A DNA stretch of 64,000 bases from Anaeramoeba flamelloides (taxonomy: Eukaryota; Metamonada; Anaeramoebidae), in contig JANTQA010000029.1 in the NCBI GenBank assembly GCA_027625915.1, positions 3,968,001-4,032,000 on the forward strand, read 5' to 3'. Shown here piece by piece: positions 48,201-58,440 of the stretch (position 1 is the stretch's first letter; each line of letters starts with the position of its first letter). Under the pieces are notes generated by a model, which worked only from the letters and a program-made list of their open reading frames with translations, searched no databases and had not been told where the DNA came from. A program made the position numbers and the translations under genes.

Positions 48201-49740
48201 AGTTGCCGATTCACACCTGTGTTGAAACGGCTGTAATTAATAATCATCAAAATCTCTGATTTTACACGTGAATCCTCTGAAAGGGAATTTAAGTCTTGGG
48301 ACAAATAGAGTGTTCTTTCCACTTCTTCGCGAATAATGTTAAAATCAAATAATACCAAAATTATTTTCTCAAAGCCCAATAAAGAAGAACTAAATTAAAT
48401 CTCTCAAAATATCATTTTTTATTGGTTTTGTCAAGATTTTTCCTGTTTCTACAACTAATAATAAGAAAAATATTTGGGGATTTGAAATAAAAAATTTGTA
48501 TTTATTAAACGGTAAATAACAGTAAAAAAAAATAATCAGAAAGTTTTTTCTTTTTTTTTAAAATAAAAAGTAAATTTGCAGAAATTCGTTTCAATTGTTT
48601 TTTAACAATAAGCCATTCTAGAATTTGTTTTTCAATTGTAATTATTGAATTGAAGTTAATGAATTTATGAAAGTAGACTAAAATGTTGAGTCAACATTCT
48701 CAACAAGAAAAAATAATATATTAAAAGTAATTCTTGAAGTGTTGTTATTAAAAAAAAAAAAAAAATAAAAAGAAAAAAAAAGAAAAAATTTACGCCTTTT
48801 TTAATTTCAACACATTGAGTTTCTTCAAAAGACATGAGTAAGGTTGGTTTTGTGTTTTTGATTTTTTCTTTTGTTTTTTTTGAGATTTTTTTTATGGATT
48901 TTTCAAGATCTTTTTTTTGGGTTGGTGTACTGCAAATAAATTTGTCTAATTGTAAGGAAACTGTTTGCTGTGGCAAGCCATAATCCTAAAGAAGACGAAA
49001 GAGCCAAATAGAAGAAATTTAATGATCAAAAAAGAAAAGAAAAACAATTTTTGATGGTTATTTTCAGTTTGAAGAAAAATCCAAATTTAAAAGAAAAGGA
49101 ATTAATTTCTACAATTAACTCGTCAACCAATTCGTAAATTAGTAAGTTATTTTTACGAAGAATTTGTTCGTTGATGCCTTGGCAATAGTCCTTAATAATT
49201 TCGATCATTCTATAAAGAAGCTCGAGAATAAATGAAGCAGAGATATTGGAAACGCTTGTGCAACAAAAAAAGATCTCTTGGAGGTTTACAAATACATAAT
49301 TGATTCCATCTTCGTTCTATGAAATGAAAAGAAATTTATGGAAAGAGGTTATTATTTTGTGTTTTCAGTTTTTTGAGTTTTTGGTTTTTTGTTTTTTAGC
49401 CGAAAGGGAAAAAGTCATTAAAAAAAAGGAAAAATTCAATAAAAAAAAAAAAAAAAAAAGAGAGATCAGATTTACAAAGATTGGAGGACAGTCAGTTTCT
49501 GAAAATTTTAATTTTCGAAAAAGTATTTCAGGTGAGTTGTGCTTTATTTCTTTTTTTACTATTATGAAAAATAAAGTAAAAAACAAAAACATTTTTTGTA
49601 TTAGAAAGTGGAAATAATTTGAACAATTATTAAAAACATATTCAGACTTTGTGGTATCAAAAAAAATTGGACTTAAGGTTACAATTTCTATAAATAATTT
49701 TATCACCCCTCGAAGAAAGAATAAAAAATTCGGAAATCAT
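45236..49740 (-). CDS. AP4M1: AP-4 adaptor complex medium (mu) subunit, six exons
   Basis: Exons on the minus strand: 49740-49683, 49558-49476, 49316-49113, 48985-48794, 48367-48266 and 45976-45236, all in phase, giving 459 residues (human AP-4 mu has 453). The N-terminus MISEFFILSSRGDKIIYRN closely follows the AP-4 mu start. A longin-type domain follows, with LFRKLKFSETDCPPIF, EDGINYVFVNLQEIFF, KDYCQGINEQILRKNNLLIY and ELVDELIDYGLPQQT. A Lys-rich linker (about 132-160) leads to the mu-homology domain: GEIIRNEVMGKI, FFGPVTVEIPTPEDA, IIWNFEKLNGGRDETLEAGI, GPLSLTYHLPKFSLSGFDIS and the end SNSYIVHF. AP-4 sorts transmembrane cargo, including ATG9, at the trans-Golgi in other eukaryotes. Intron 5 spans 45977-48265 (2289 bases) and carries two MITEs and a foldback repeat. 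Exon 5 (KIILVLFDFNIIREEV onward) is the least conserved but is phase-consistent. Confidence 0.9.
46268..46512. mobile_element. Tc1/mariner-type MITE inside AP-4 mu intron 5
   Basis: 245 bases. The left arm is CAGCTATTTGAAAAAAGTGC and the right arm is the inverse, ending CAAATAGCTG. The arms extend about 70 bases with small differences. TA precedes the left tip and TG follows the right tip, consistent with a mutated TA target duplication. Confidence 0.75.
46880..47370. repeat. foldback repeat family F, long copy in AP-4 mu intron 5
   Basis: Repeated inverted modules: ttttctgtttatttggaaaa, aatcaatagattttcg with ctaggttttttt, and their reverses aaaacagaaaac and aacctagaacacttcaca. It ends ttgaattctggaaaagttag. 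The same modules recur at 52520, 53280 and 57940. Confidence 0.65.
47723..48233. mobile_element. palindromic MITE inside AP-4 mu intron 5
   Basis: 511 bases, flanked by TA on both sides. The left tip is CAGCCGTTTCAACACAGGTG and the right tip is its exact inverse. The arms are over 200 bases, with repeated ttcaaataa units. It lies only about 32 bases beyond the exon 5 donor site and may affect splicing of AP-4 mu. Confidence 0.85.
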
Positions 49741-51198
49741 TTATTAGGACAAATTCAAAAGTTAAAAAAATGAAATGATTTTCCAAACAGTGGTCTTACA
49801 TTGGAGAATGTTTTGAAGAGCTGGTATGAAACAAACAAATAAAGAGAATTGCAAAATGATTAAAACTGTTAAGTGGGTATCAACCATAAAGCGAAAATTG
49901 TGACTTTTTTAACTTTACCAAGACGATCAGAAAACAACTTCTTTTACTTTTGTTGTATTTGGTTACTTTTTAGGATTCAAAGTAATTGTAGTAAAATTAA
50001 TTATTAATTTTATTTTTAGACATAATATAAAATACTACAATCGATTACAGAGTCGACTTTTCAGATGTATTGTTTGAAATATTCAATGGTTTAACTTTTA
50101 TTTCTAGCTTAACTTTTTAAATTTAAGAGTTTATATATATGTTGGAAAAATATTTCACAAATTGTTATTAAGGATCACTTTGAAGAAAAATAAATAAACA
50201 AAACCGAACAGAAATCAACAAGACATTTTTGTGATACTCTTGAAAATTGATAATAAAGTGAAATAGGTTAATTTATGATATTTGTCTCCTATTCTGATTG
50301 GACTTAGTCTAAAATTTCAAAGGAGTTATTTTGGCTTGATCAATAAAAAGAGAGAAAGAGAAATAATAAACAATCTCTAGATCTGTCATTTTATGTTTGA
50401 CTTATTGTGAAATCTTTTACTTAAAAAAACTCTGTATTTAAACAATGGAATTGGGTGAAGAAAACGATTTAATCTAAGAGAATTAAAAACTGTTAATCTA
50501 TTTAGTAAATTGGATTATCCTAAAATTTTATTTTTAGTTGTGTTTGTTATTTTATTAAGTTGAGATTCAATATTTATAACTTAATTGATAATTATTGTTA
50601 ACATCAAGGTTCAACCAAATTGTTACTCTATGGAAATTATCTTTTCATCTAATCATTGGTTTAATTTGATGAAATTTTTTTAAAATTATTTTTTTTGAAG
50701 ATCGTTTTGCGAATTAATTGAGAATTCAAAAATATTTTTAAAATTAGTTGAAAATTTATTCAGTACTTAAATTGCAAGTTAAATTTCAAATACTAATCTG
50801 AAGATCAATATCATGATTTACAATTTATTTCGATTAATAGAATCTCACAATCCCAAATAATTAAGCATTATTACTCTTAATTAGAAATTGAAAAAAAAAA
50901 ATGATAACTTCCTCTTGTGTTTGTTACAAATAAGAATTAATATCTAATTCAAATATTTTTTAATTTCACTAAATAATGAACCACTAAGATGGATTTGAAT
51001 ATATAAAAGTTAGGTTTTGATTTTATTATTAAAATACATTTTGTTTCATTTTTGAGTTAAAGTTTTCTACATTTATTATATAATTTTTAAATAAATAGAT
51101 ATATATGTTTACAAGTGTTGAAAAAATAAAAACTAGAATATTTCATTATTGTTAAAAATATATAAGAAGAATCCATAAAATATATGATCTTTTAGTTA
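49741..51198. other. upstream spacer of AP-4 mu, no gene resolved
   Basis: It holds the AP-4 mu promoter side. A 21-33 base exon-like patch near 49784-49835 has splice-like borders on both strands and cannot be assigned. Otherwise AT-rich. Confidence 0.35.
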
Positions 51199-51393
51199 CA
51201 CTCAGTTTCAAATTTAAGACACAAACTTCAACGAAATTTGGTTAACAATAAAAATCTCAAATTAAGGCACAAAATTCAAATTCTAGTAAAATGAATTGTG
51301 TTAAAAAATATTCCAAATTTTGTGCTTTAATTTGAGATTTTTTTGTTTCTTAAATTTCGTTGTAGGTTTGTGCCTTAAATTTGAAACTGACCG
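51199..51393. mobile_element. MITE family C, copy 2
   Basis: 195 bases, flanked by TA. It starts CACTCAGTTTCAAATTTAAG and ends TTTGAAACTGACCG. The interior matches 28018-28210 (aattaaggcacaaaattcaa and its inverse). Confidence 0.75.
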
Positions 51394-51595
51394 TAGGTAA
51401 AAAAAAAAGAATTTTTTATTTTATCAAGATTTTTTAAAACTTATATATAAAGGAATTGAAGATTCTTTGAATCTAGATTCAGATTCTCAATTTGTTTTCA
51501 AAAAAAATAAAAAAAAAATTAGATACACGGATAGCAGTATAAAACTTATTATTCGAACTTAAAAAATTAAGATAAAAACAAAGATTTTTTTATAG

Positions 51596-51943
51596 TCACA
51601 ATTGATATTAAAAATTTTTTTGGACACAATTCGTAATATATTAGTTCACTATAGACTCAATAAATATATTAAAAATGAAAAAATTAAAAGTTGGCGAGGA
51701 AATTATTATAAAAAAGAAGGGATTGGAGTTTATCATAGTGACCCAGTTTCCGATTTATTCCTTGTATTTACCAGCCATTTTTTAATTAAAGAAATTAAAG
51801 ATTTAGTCCATCATTTTCAAAATTTTACAGATGACTTAATTTTAATCATTAAAGGACTAATATCAGAAATTGACAAAATATTAATATCAATATATAAAAT
51901 TATTCAAGAATTTAAAATAAATCCAAATACTGAAAAAACCTAA
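51596..51943 (+). CDS. probable terminal exon, product unknown
   Basis: 115 codons open from an AG acceptor (TTTTTTATAG) to TAA, starting SQLILKIFLDTIRNILVHYR and containing SWRGNYYKKEGIGVYHSDPV and an amphipathic helical end (DLILIIKGLISEIDKILISI). There is no ATG at the start of the frame, and phase and border suggest an internal-to-last exon. I could not find the upstream exons; MITE C copy 2 lies about 200 bases before it. No family recognised. Composition (mixed, with Trp, His, Gly and Cys-poor) is unlike translated spacer DNA. Confidence 0.55.
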   Translation, partial: SQLILKIFLDTIRNILVHYRLNKYIKNEKIKSWRGNYYKKEGIGVYHSDPVSDLFLVFTSHFLIKEIKDLVHHFQNFTDDLILIIKGLISEIDKILISIYKIIQEFKINPNTEKT

Positions 51944-52519
51944 AACTCAAATCAATTATCATGAATAAATTATTTAGGAATTTGACTTAAAAAAGTAAAA
52001 CGATTTACAAAAAACTTCAAAAAAGTTAAAAATTACTTCTAAATAATCAAAATGATTTTTAGTTAAAAAAATTAGCGAACGACGTAAAACGTAAAATGTT
52101 TAAATCAATATACATTAGCCACTTATTTTATGGATTAGTAATTCTTAATCTGTCTCAAAAAAATTTTGACTAAATTAATATTTAGATAAATAAAAAAATA
52201 ACAAAAATTTTTAATACAAACCCACATTCTACAAGGATAATTTATACAACAGTAACAAAAATTAGATCAATGTGGGAATTTCAATTTAAAAAAGTAGATA
52301 TAAACTTAAATTAAAATTAGAAATTCTCGACTTTGAACTTATATCCAAATATTTAAAGTTTTGAAAAAAAGCCAATGGAATTGTTAATTACAAAGTAGAT
52401 ACCTTAAAATTATCAAAACTAAATTTTAACAAAGTTAGAGAAAACTTGATGCTAAATTGTTCTAGATGGAAAGATTAAGAATATTTAAAAATTATTTAGT
52501 ATAATAGCAATATAAAAAA
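51944..52519. other. spacer
   Basis: AT-rich, no gene or repeat recognised. Confidence 0.35.
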
Positions 52520-52880
52520 ACAGTCGTGTCGTCAAGTCCCTAGGTTTTCTTGAAGTTTTCTGTTTTATTTGTTAAATCTATCGATTTTCGTTATATTTTT
52601 TTGAGTTTTCTATTAATTTAGAAAATACATGGATTCTCGTTAGGTTTTTTTACTTTAGAAATAAACAGAAAATTTTAATAAATTTTCGGTTTATAACTAA
52701 AGTAAAAAAAACCTAGAAAACTTCACAAATAAACAGAAAACTCAAGAAAACCTAACGACATCTTTCCAGAATTAAAAAGAATTCAGTAAAATCTTTGATT
52801 TTTACTCCTTTATTTGTAATTCTGGAAAACCTAATGGCGTTTTTTTTTTAATTTAAGAAATAAACAGAAAATTTTATTAA
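52520..52880. repeat. foldback repeat family F, copy
   Basis: It starts near gtccctaggttttcttgaag, with the same ttttctgttttatttgttaa opening as 57940. The mirrored modules aacctagaaaacttcacaaa and aaactcaagaaaacctaac follow. Confidence 0.7.
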
Positions 52881-52932
52881 TTTTCTGTTGATTCAAAATA
52901 AGAAAAAAAAAACCAAGGAAAAAAAAATTAAA

Positions 52933-53109
52933 ATGGACGATCCAACTCACATTATAAAATTACGAAACTTCACAGATTATTTAAATAGACTTTCTCATTT
53001 TTATGATAAGAATAAAATTAAAACAAAATCTTCTAATCCATGCAAAAAATACAATAACTTAGAAATAGAGGAAGATATCAATATTTTTATGGGACTTCCC
53101 ATTCTATGA
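52933..53109 (+). CDS. small ORF, 58 residues, function unknown
   Basis: ATG to TGA, containing DDPTHIIKLRNFTDYLNRLS, then a Lys-rich part and the end IEEDINIFMGLPIL. It sits between two family F repeats. Amino-acid use looks more protein-like than spacer translations, but there is no recognised domain. It may be a fragment or a single exon of a larger gene. Confidence 0.35.
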   Translation: MDDPTHIIKLRNFTDYLNRLSHFYDKNKIKTKSSNPCKKYNNLEIEEDINIFMGLPIL

Positions 53110-53279
53110 TAAAAATCGAACAATCAGGATTAAATATTTAATCCTAATGAAAAGAGACACCAAGAATGAATTCTTTGATATTATTCACAATAAAGATTAA
53201 TTATTTATCAAATCATTGGTTGATGATAAAGAAAATTATGGATCTGTATTTCTAATTTCGAAAAAAAAAATTTAGAAAT

Positions 53280-53580
53280 GGGGGAAGTGTTGTAGAGTAT
53301 CTTCAAGTGCCTAGGCTTTCTTGAGATTTACCATTTTATTTATAAAATCTATTTATTTCTCGTTAGGTTTTTTTTTACTTTAGAAATAAACATGAAAATT
53401 TCAATAAATTTTCGGTTTATTTCAAAAAGTAGAAAAAAACCTAGAACACTTCACCAATAAACAAAAAACTCAAGAAAACCTAATTGTGGTTTTCCAGAAT
53501 TTAAATGAATATAGAAAAATTTAGAATTTTACTCAATTCTTTTGAATTCTGGAAAAAATAACTTCTTTAAGAGGAAATTA
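53280..53580. repeat. foldback repeat family F, copy
   Basis: It starts gtgttgtagagtatcttcaa with gtgcctaggctttcttgag and ends tttgaattctggaaaa, with the same modules as the 57940 copy. Confidence 0.7.
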
Positions 53581-54589
53581 ATCCCCTCCCCCCCATTAAA
53601 AATAATAATAAAAAAAAAAGTAAAGGATTTTTTATCCTATTAAAAAAGAGAAATTTTTAATAAGAATTAAAAAAAAAAAATTAATAAAATTTAAAAGAAA
53701 TAATTTTCGTTATTTAAGGAAATTGAAAAAATTATTTGACAAGAATTTAGGATAAAAATCCTACAAAAACAATGTTGAAGAAACATATTGAATTCTTCGT
53801 TTTTTCGTTTGTGAAGTTTCGGAACGAATAAATCTTTAAAAATATAATATCCACAAAAATAAGGTAAAATACAATAGATATGTACTTTTTGAGATTATCC
53901 ATTTTAAATAAATTGAAAAAATATTTTGTGAAGTAAACAATTTTTAAAATTGAAATTTAGAAATTGTATATTTTTTATTAATTTTCATTAAAACAGTAAA
54001 AAAAAAAAATCAATAACACTTATTTATTTACCTTTCTACTAACATCAAATTTTTTTCAATTTTATTATCGGCTTTACATTATAATAGTTTGTTATTATGT
54101 TTCAACTCAGAACAAAATAAAAATTGTTGTCTTTTTTTATTGTTTTAATAGAAGAGTTGATAGAGAATTTATAATTAATACTTTTTTCCATATTCATCCC
54201 TAAAAATTAAGAAAAAACTATTTTTATTCAAATATTTTGAATTGAATTTATTTTTTTTTTAAACTAATTAAAGACTAATTACAATACTTTTTAAACAATT
54301 TTTTTTCATTCCTTTAAAATAACACAATTGAATATTTATCTCCATTAAAAAATTATAATAGACACTATATTAATACAAAATACTAAAAATGAGTTTATCA
54401 TCCATTTTTTAAAACAAAATGTTGAAAGAATATGCGAATATATGATGAACGTATATTTTCAAGAAAATGATAATAATAATATGATTAAATAGATTTAAAA
54501 TTTTAAACGATAAAGATGTAAATTCATTTTTTATTTGTAAAAAAAGTTACTTTCGATAAAATTATAGTAATTTTTTTGTAATTGAGTTT
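53581..54589. other. spacer
   Basis: Very AT-rich, no gene seen. Confidence 0.4.
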
Positions 54590-56300
54590 ATTTTTTTTTT
54601 ATGTATAAAATTTTTGGAGTTAAAAATAATTATTAATAATTGATCAAGCAATTTTGAATAAATATTTATTAAAATCCTATTTTGAACAAGTACTTTAATC
54701 TTTGTAAAACCTAAAATTTATTGTATTTAAATATTGCTATATTAAATTGTATTCATGAATTTTGTATTTATTTTTCTTCTTTAAATTGTGTGATTTTGGT
54801 TTGTCCCATAGCAGAAGTCACAATTGCAATCATGATTTTTTCATCTTCAAATCCTTTTTGTAAATTATCTCCAATTTCATTTTTTGGTATTTGCAATTCT
54901 AAAGATTCTCCTTCAAGATTTGCAAGTGATACAAATTCCTCTTGAATATCAATCACATCATATTCATCTTTGTTGACTTCTGGTTCTTGCATACTATGTG
55001 TTGCACTTTGTAATTCTTCATATTTATTGTTTGTAAAAATGTCTAATCCAGTAAAATTGATTTTTGCATGTCCATGCTATTGAGAGGTGAAAATAAAGAA
55101 AATAAATTAAATTAAATTATTTTTTTAGCAAAACAAAAAAAAAATTATTTCAATAAAACAAAAATAAAGAATTGAAAAAAGATCAAAATTAAACAAACCT
55201 TTCCAGTTTTGTGAGTTTTCTATTGTTTTTTATATAAATTTAATTTAAAATAATATATTTAAAGAGAAAAATAAGAAGGAATGAAAGAGATAATTTCTTA
55301 AATTTTAGATCAAGAATTTTTGGTTTTGTTTTTTTCTAGCTTTTGTTATTTATTTAAAAGATATTTTAAACAAAAAAACATACCATTTTAACAATTTTAC
55401 ACACATGATCTTTAAGAATAATATGACCCCCTTTTCTAAATGCTGATGCTTGTTTTGGTACACTTGTCATTTGAAATAAATAGTTTAAATAATTTGAATT
55501 AAATAATTAAATTAATATGAAAATTAAAATAAATGATTTTGTTTATGATATTTTTTTCTATTTAAACTCATTTTTGAGATTCATAAACCCCAAAATAAAT
55601 CTGGGTATATTCAAAATTTTGTACCCAATCAGATTTCAACTTTGTGTATATTATTGGAAGAATAAAAATTTGAAATTGTTGAATATTTTTTTAAAAAGAA
55701 ATTTTTATGACGTTTTTAAAAATAATTTTTAAGATTATTTTCTATTGTTTTTTCAATCATTTATTTTGGGATCAAATCATAAATCTTGGATTTTAAACTA
55801 TTTACCAATCATTAGTTAAGTTTTGGGTATTCTTGAGAATAAAGGTTGAGAAGAATTAAATAATTAGCTAATCAGCTAAAATTTAATAAAATCAAAATCT
55901 TTTTTTCATTTCTAAATCTCAAAGATAAATTGGTGATCCAAATAGACAAAAACTTCTTCTTAGTTTTGACAATAAAAGAAAACAAAAACCAAGAAAGGAT
56001 CCAAAATTTCAAATTTATGCTGGTTTTTCCTCCAAATCATGAATATTTTTTTTCAAAAGAAATTTCAATTTTCAAAAAAGAAAATAACCTTTTGAATTGT
56101 TTCCAGAATTTGAAATAAACCTTTCTCGATTATAACACAAAAAAAGGTTTTTAGAATACAAAGTTAGGATCAAACAGATTTTAAATCAAGAACAAAAGTT
56201 TTTAATTGTTCCGATTTTTTTTCAAAATTTGTTAAAAAATAAATTTGAAGACGTTTTGAATTTTTTTTTTTAAGAAAATGTTTTACCTTTTAAGGCTCAT
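54590..56300. repeat. segmental duplication, copy 1 (carries eIF5A)
   Basis: Aligns in direct orientation with about 60735-62670, beginning around tgtataaaatttt and ending accttttaagg. It includes 3' flank, gene and about 800 bases of upstream DNA. Small open frames upstream (55517-55732 and 55930-56118) are not kept in the other copy, so they are probably not genes. Confidence 0.85.
54768..55470 (-). CDS. EIF5A: translation factor eIF5A, copy 1, three exons
   Basis: Exons: 55470-55384, 55219-55199 and 55076-54768; 138 residues ending in TAA. Exon 1 encodes MTSVPKQASAFRKGGHIILK then DHVCKIVKM. The 21-base exon 2 encodes KTHKTGK. Exon 3 starts HGHAKINFTGLDIFTNNKYE and ends AIVTSAMGQTKITQFKEEK. 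KTGKHGHAK is the hypusination loop, so the modified lysine should be Lys36, the last residue of the micro-exon. The N-terminal part is the SH3-like domain and the C-terminal part the OB fold (VIDIQEEFVSLANLEGESLE). eIF5A binds the ribosome E site and rescues stalled elongation and termination. It lacks the usual 12-15 residue acidic N-terminal extension (family about 155-160 residues). Introns are 164 and 122 bases. Confidence 0.95.
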
Positions 56301-57026
56301 AGTCATTTTATTGGAATTTGTTCCAAACTCATAAAAGTGGTTTACCACGAAAAATGGTAAGGTGAAATTACACTTCATTGGGTTTGGAATGATTCAATTA
56401 AACCTAAAAAAAAGTTATCTGATCTCAACCTAAAAAAAATAAAAACATCATAAAAAAGAATCACAGAATTTCTCATTTCAAAGATCTTAATTTTACAAAA
56501 TAAATTATCAGCACCTCAATCAAAAAAATCTAAAAAACTGTAAACTATTTGGTAAGTATCATAATTTCTAAAAAATTATAAATCTAGAAAAATAAAATTA
56601 TAGTTTCATGTTCTGATTTCCTTATACATAAATCTCCCCATAATTAATTCGAATTTTTTTGATTCATATAAAAATTTAATCTAATTCACACAAAATATCA
56701 TTGGTTTTCAATCTATATTTTCATTTTTTGAATTGTAAAACTTCTATATATAATAAATTAAGCATTTTGAAAGAATCTTTGTTTAAAATAATACTCATTT
56801 AAATATGAGAAAAAGTAAAAAAAGAAATCTTCGAGATCTCAAAAATCAGGAATGAGTTATACTTTGAAACTGATGAAGTAGATTTAAAAATTATAATATA
56901 CAATGGTTTAGATTGGATATTGAATATCTTTCTTTGAGACTTGATTCCTAAAAATATGATTTTTTTTTATGTTTGTTTTTGAGAAATTTATCAGACATCA
57001 AATTCTGATTTTTTTTTTCATTTATT

Positions 57027-57781
57027 TTAAGGGATTATCGTCTACCAAGGAGAAACTTAGGAACAAAGTATGTTGTTATTGCGTGTAACCACATTAGTGC
57101 TACATGGTTCAAATGTCTCTAAAAAATCGATTAGTCAAGCCCTAATATTTATTGATCTCATCAATTAAAAATGATCTATGTATTAGTAAAAAACCCAGCA
57201 ATTTCTGAATAAAATCTGCATTTTGCCATAAATTTAAAGGTTGAATTATCAATATTCAGACTACAAAGTTACAAAATATCTTTCTTAAATTTGTGGTGAA
57301 ATGTAGATTAGTAACTAAACAATTCGTTTTTTTTTTAAAAATTAAATAATTAACCAATAAATTTTTTTGACAAATTATTTCTCAAATCATGCAAATATAT
57401 TAATTCAACAAGTATCTTTATCAAAAGCAAAAAAAAATAATCAGTCTTTTTACTTTTAATTTGATCATTATTAAGTTAATCTTTGAAATACAAAATTTAT
57501 AAAAATAGTTACTTTTGGAAGTTCTAAATCTAAATTATTAAAAAAAGGAATACTATTATTTGGAATTTGATTTTTAGATTTGGAAAAGGAATTAAAAAAA
57601 ATTTTTCCAAATGAAACTTTTTTAATAGTGATTATTAGTAAAAAAAGTCATAATTTTTTGTGCAATAAGATTTATAATTGATTTTTTAGAGCTATTGGAG
57701 CCATGGTACACTAATATCATTTATACCCAATTACAACATACTTTGATGATAGAAAAATCTACGGTGACTCCAATCCCTTAA
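57027..57781 (+). mobile_element. piggyBac-like MITE, uninterrupted copy
   Basis: TTAA (57027-57030), then GGGATTATCGTCTACC; at the far end CCAATCCC then TTAA (57778-57781). Terminal inverted similarity extends about 100 bases, including tatgttgttattg against its inverse and a ttttttagag word. The interior is 747 bases with no transposase. Related copies are at 21548-23423, 63350 to the window end, and a fragment at 16315. Confidence 0.75.
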
Positions 57782-57939
57782 GCGAAAAGAACAAATATTA
57801 TATTTTTTCCTTTTCTATCTCTTTTTCTTGTCTTTGCTAAAAATTGATTCAATTCATTTTTTAAAGAAAAGATATCCTTTGAAATATAATCCTACCTACA
57901 TTACAGTTAGGATTAAAAACCATAAATACTCTTTTAGAG

Positions 57940-58440
57940 TTTCAGGAAGTACCTTAGAGTGCCGTAGAATGCCTAGGTTTTCTTGAAGTTTTCTGTTTTA
58001 TTTGTTAAATATATAGATTTTCGTTAGGTTTTCTTGAGTTTTCTATTTATTTGTGAAGTGTTCTAGGTTTTTTTGAGGTTTTATATTTTATTCGTGAAGT
58101 GTTCTAGGTTTTTTTTACTCTAAGAAGAAAACCGAAAATTTATTAAAATTTTCTGTTTATTTCTAAAGTAAAAAAAACCTAATGAAAATCTATTGATTGT
58201 CTAAATAAAATAGAAAACCCCAACAAAACCTATTACACTTCATAAATAAACAGAAAACTCAAGAAAACCTAACTGTGCTTTTCCAGAATTCAAAAGAATA
58301 GTGAAAAACCAAAGATTTTACTCAATTCTTTTTAATTCAGGAAAAGCTAAAGACGGTTTTTTTTAATTTAAGAAATAAAAAGAAAATTTCAAAAATATTC
58401 GGTTTATTTCTTAAATTAAAAAAAACCTAACCGCAAACAG
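57940..58440. repeat. foldback repeat family F, best copy
   Basis: It starts taccttagagtgccgtagaa with tgcctaggttttcttgaag. Modules of ttttctgttttatttgttaa, gattttcgttaggttttctt and gaagtgttctaggttttttt are mirrored by their reverses in the second half, then ttttccagaattcaaaagaa and a further foldback. Confidence 0.75.

Noticed and set aside
49300-49617. Plus-strand 105-codon frame
   Set aside because: Antisense shadow of AP-4 mu exons 2 and 3, whose minus-strand reading matches the family.
55517-56118. Two small plus-strand frames upstream of eIF5A copy 1
   Set aside because: The aligned segment of the second duplicate does not keep the frames, so they are not under coding selection.
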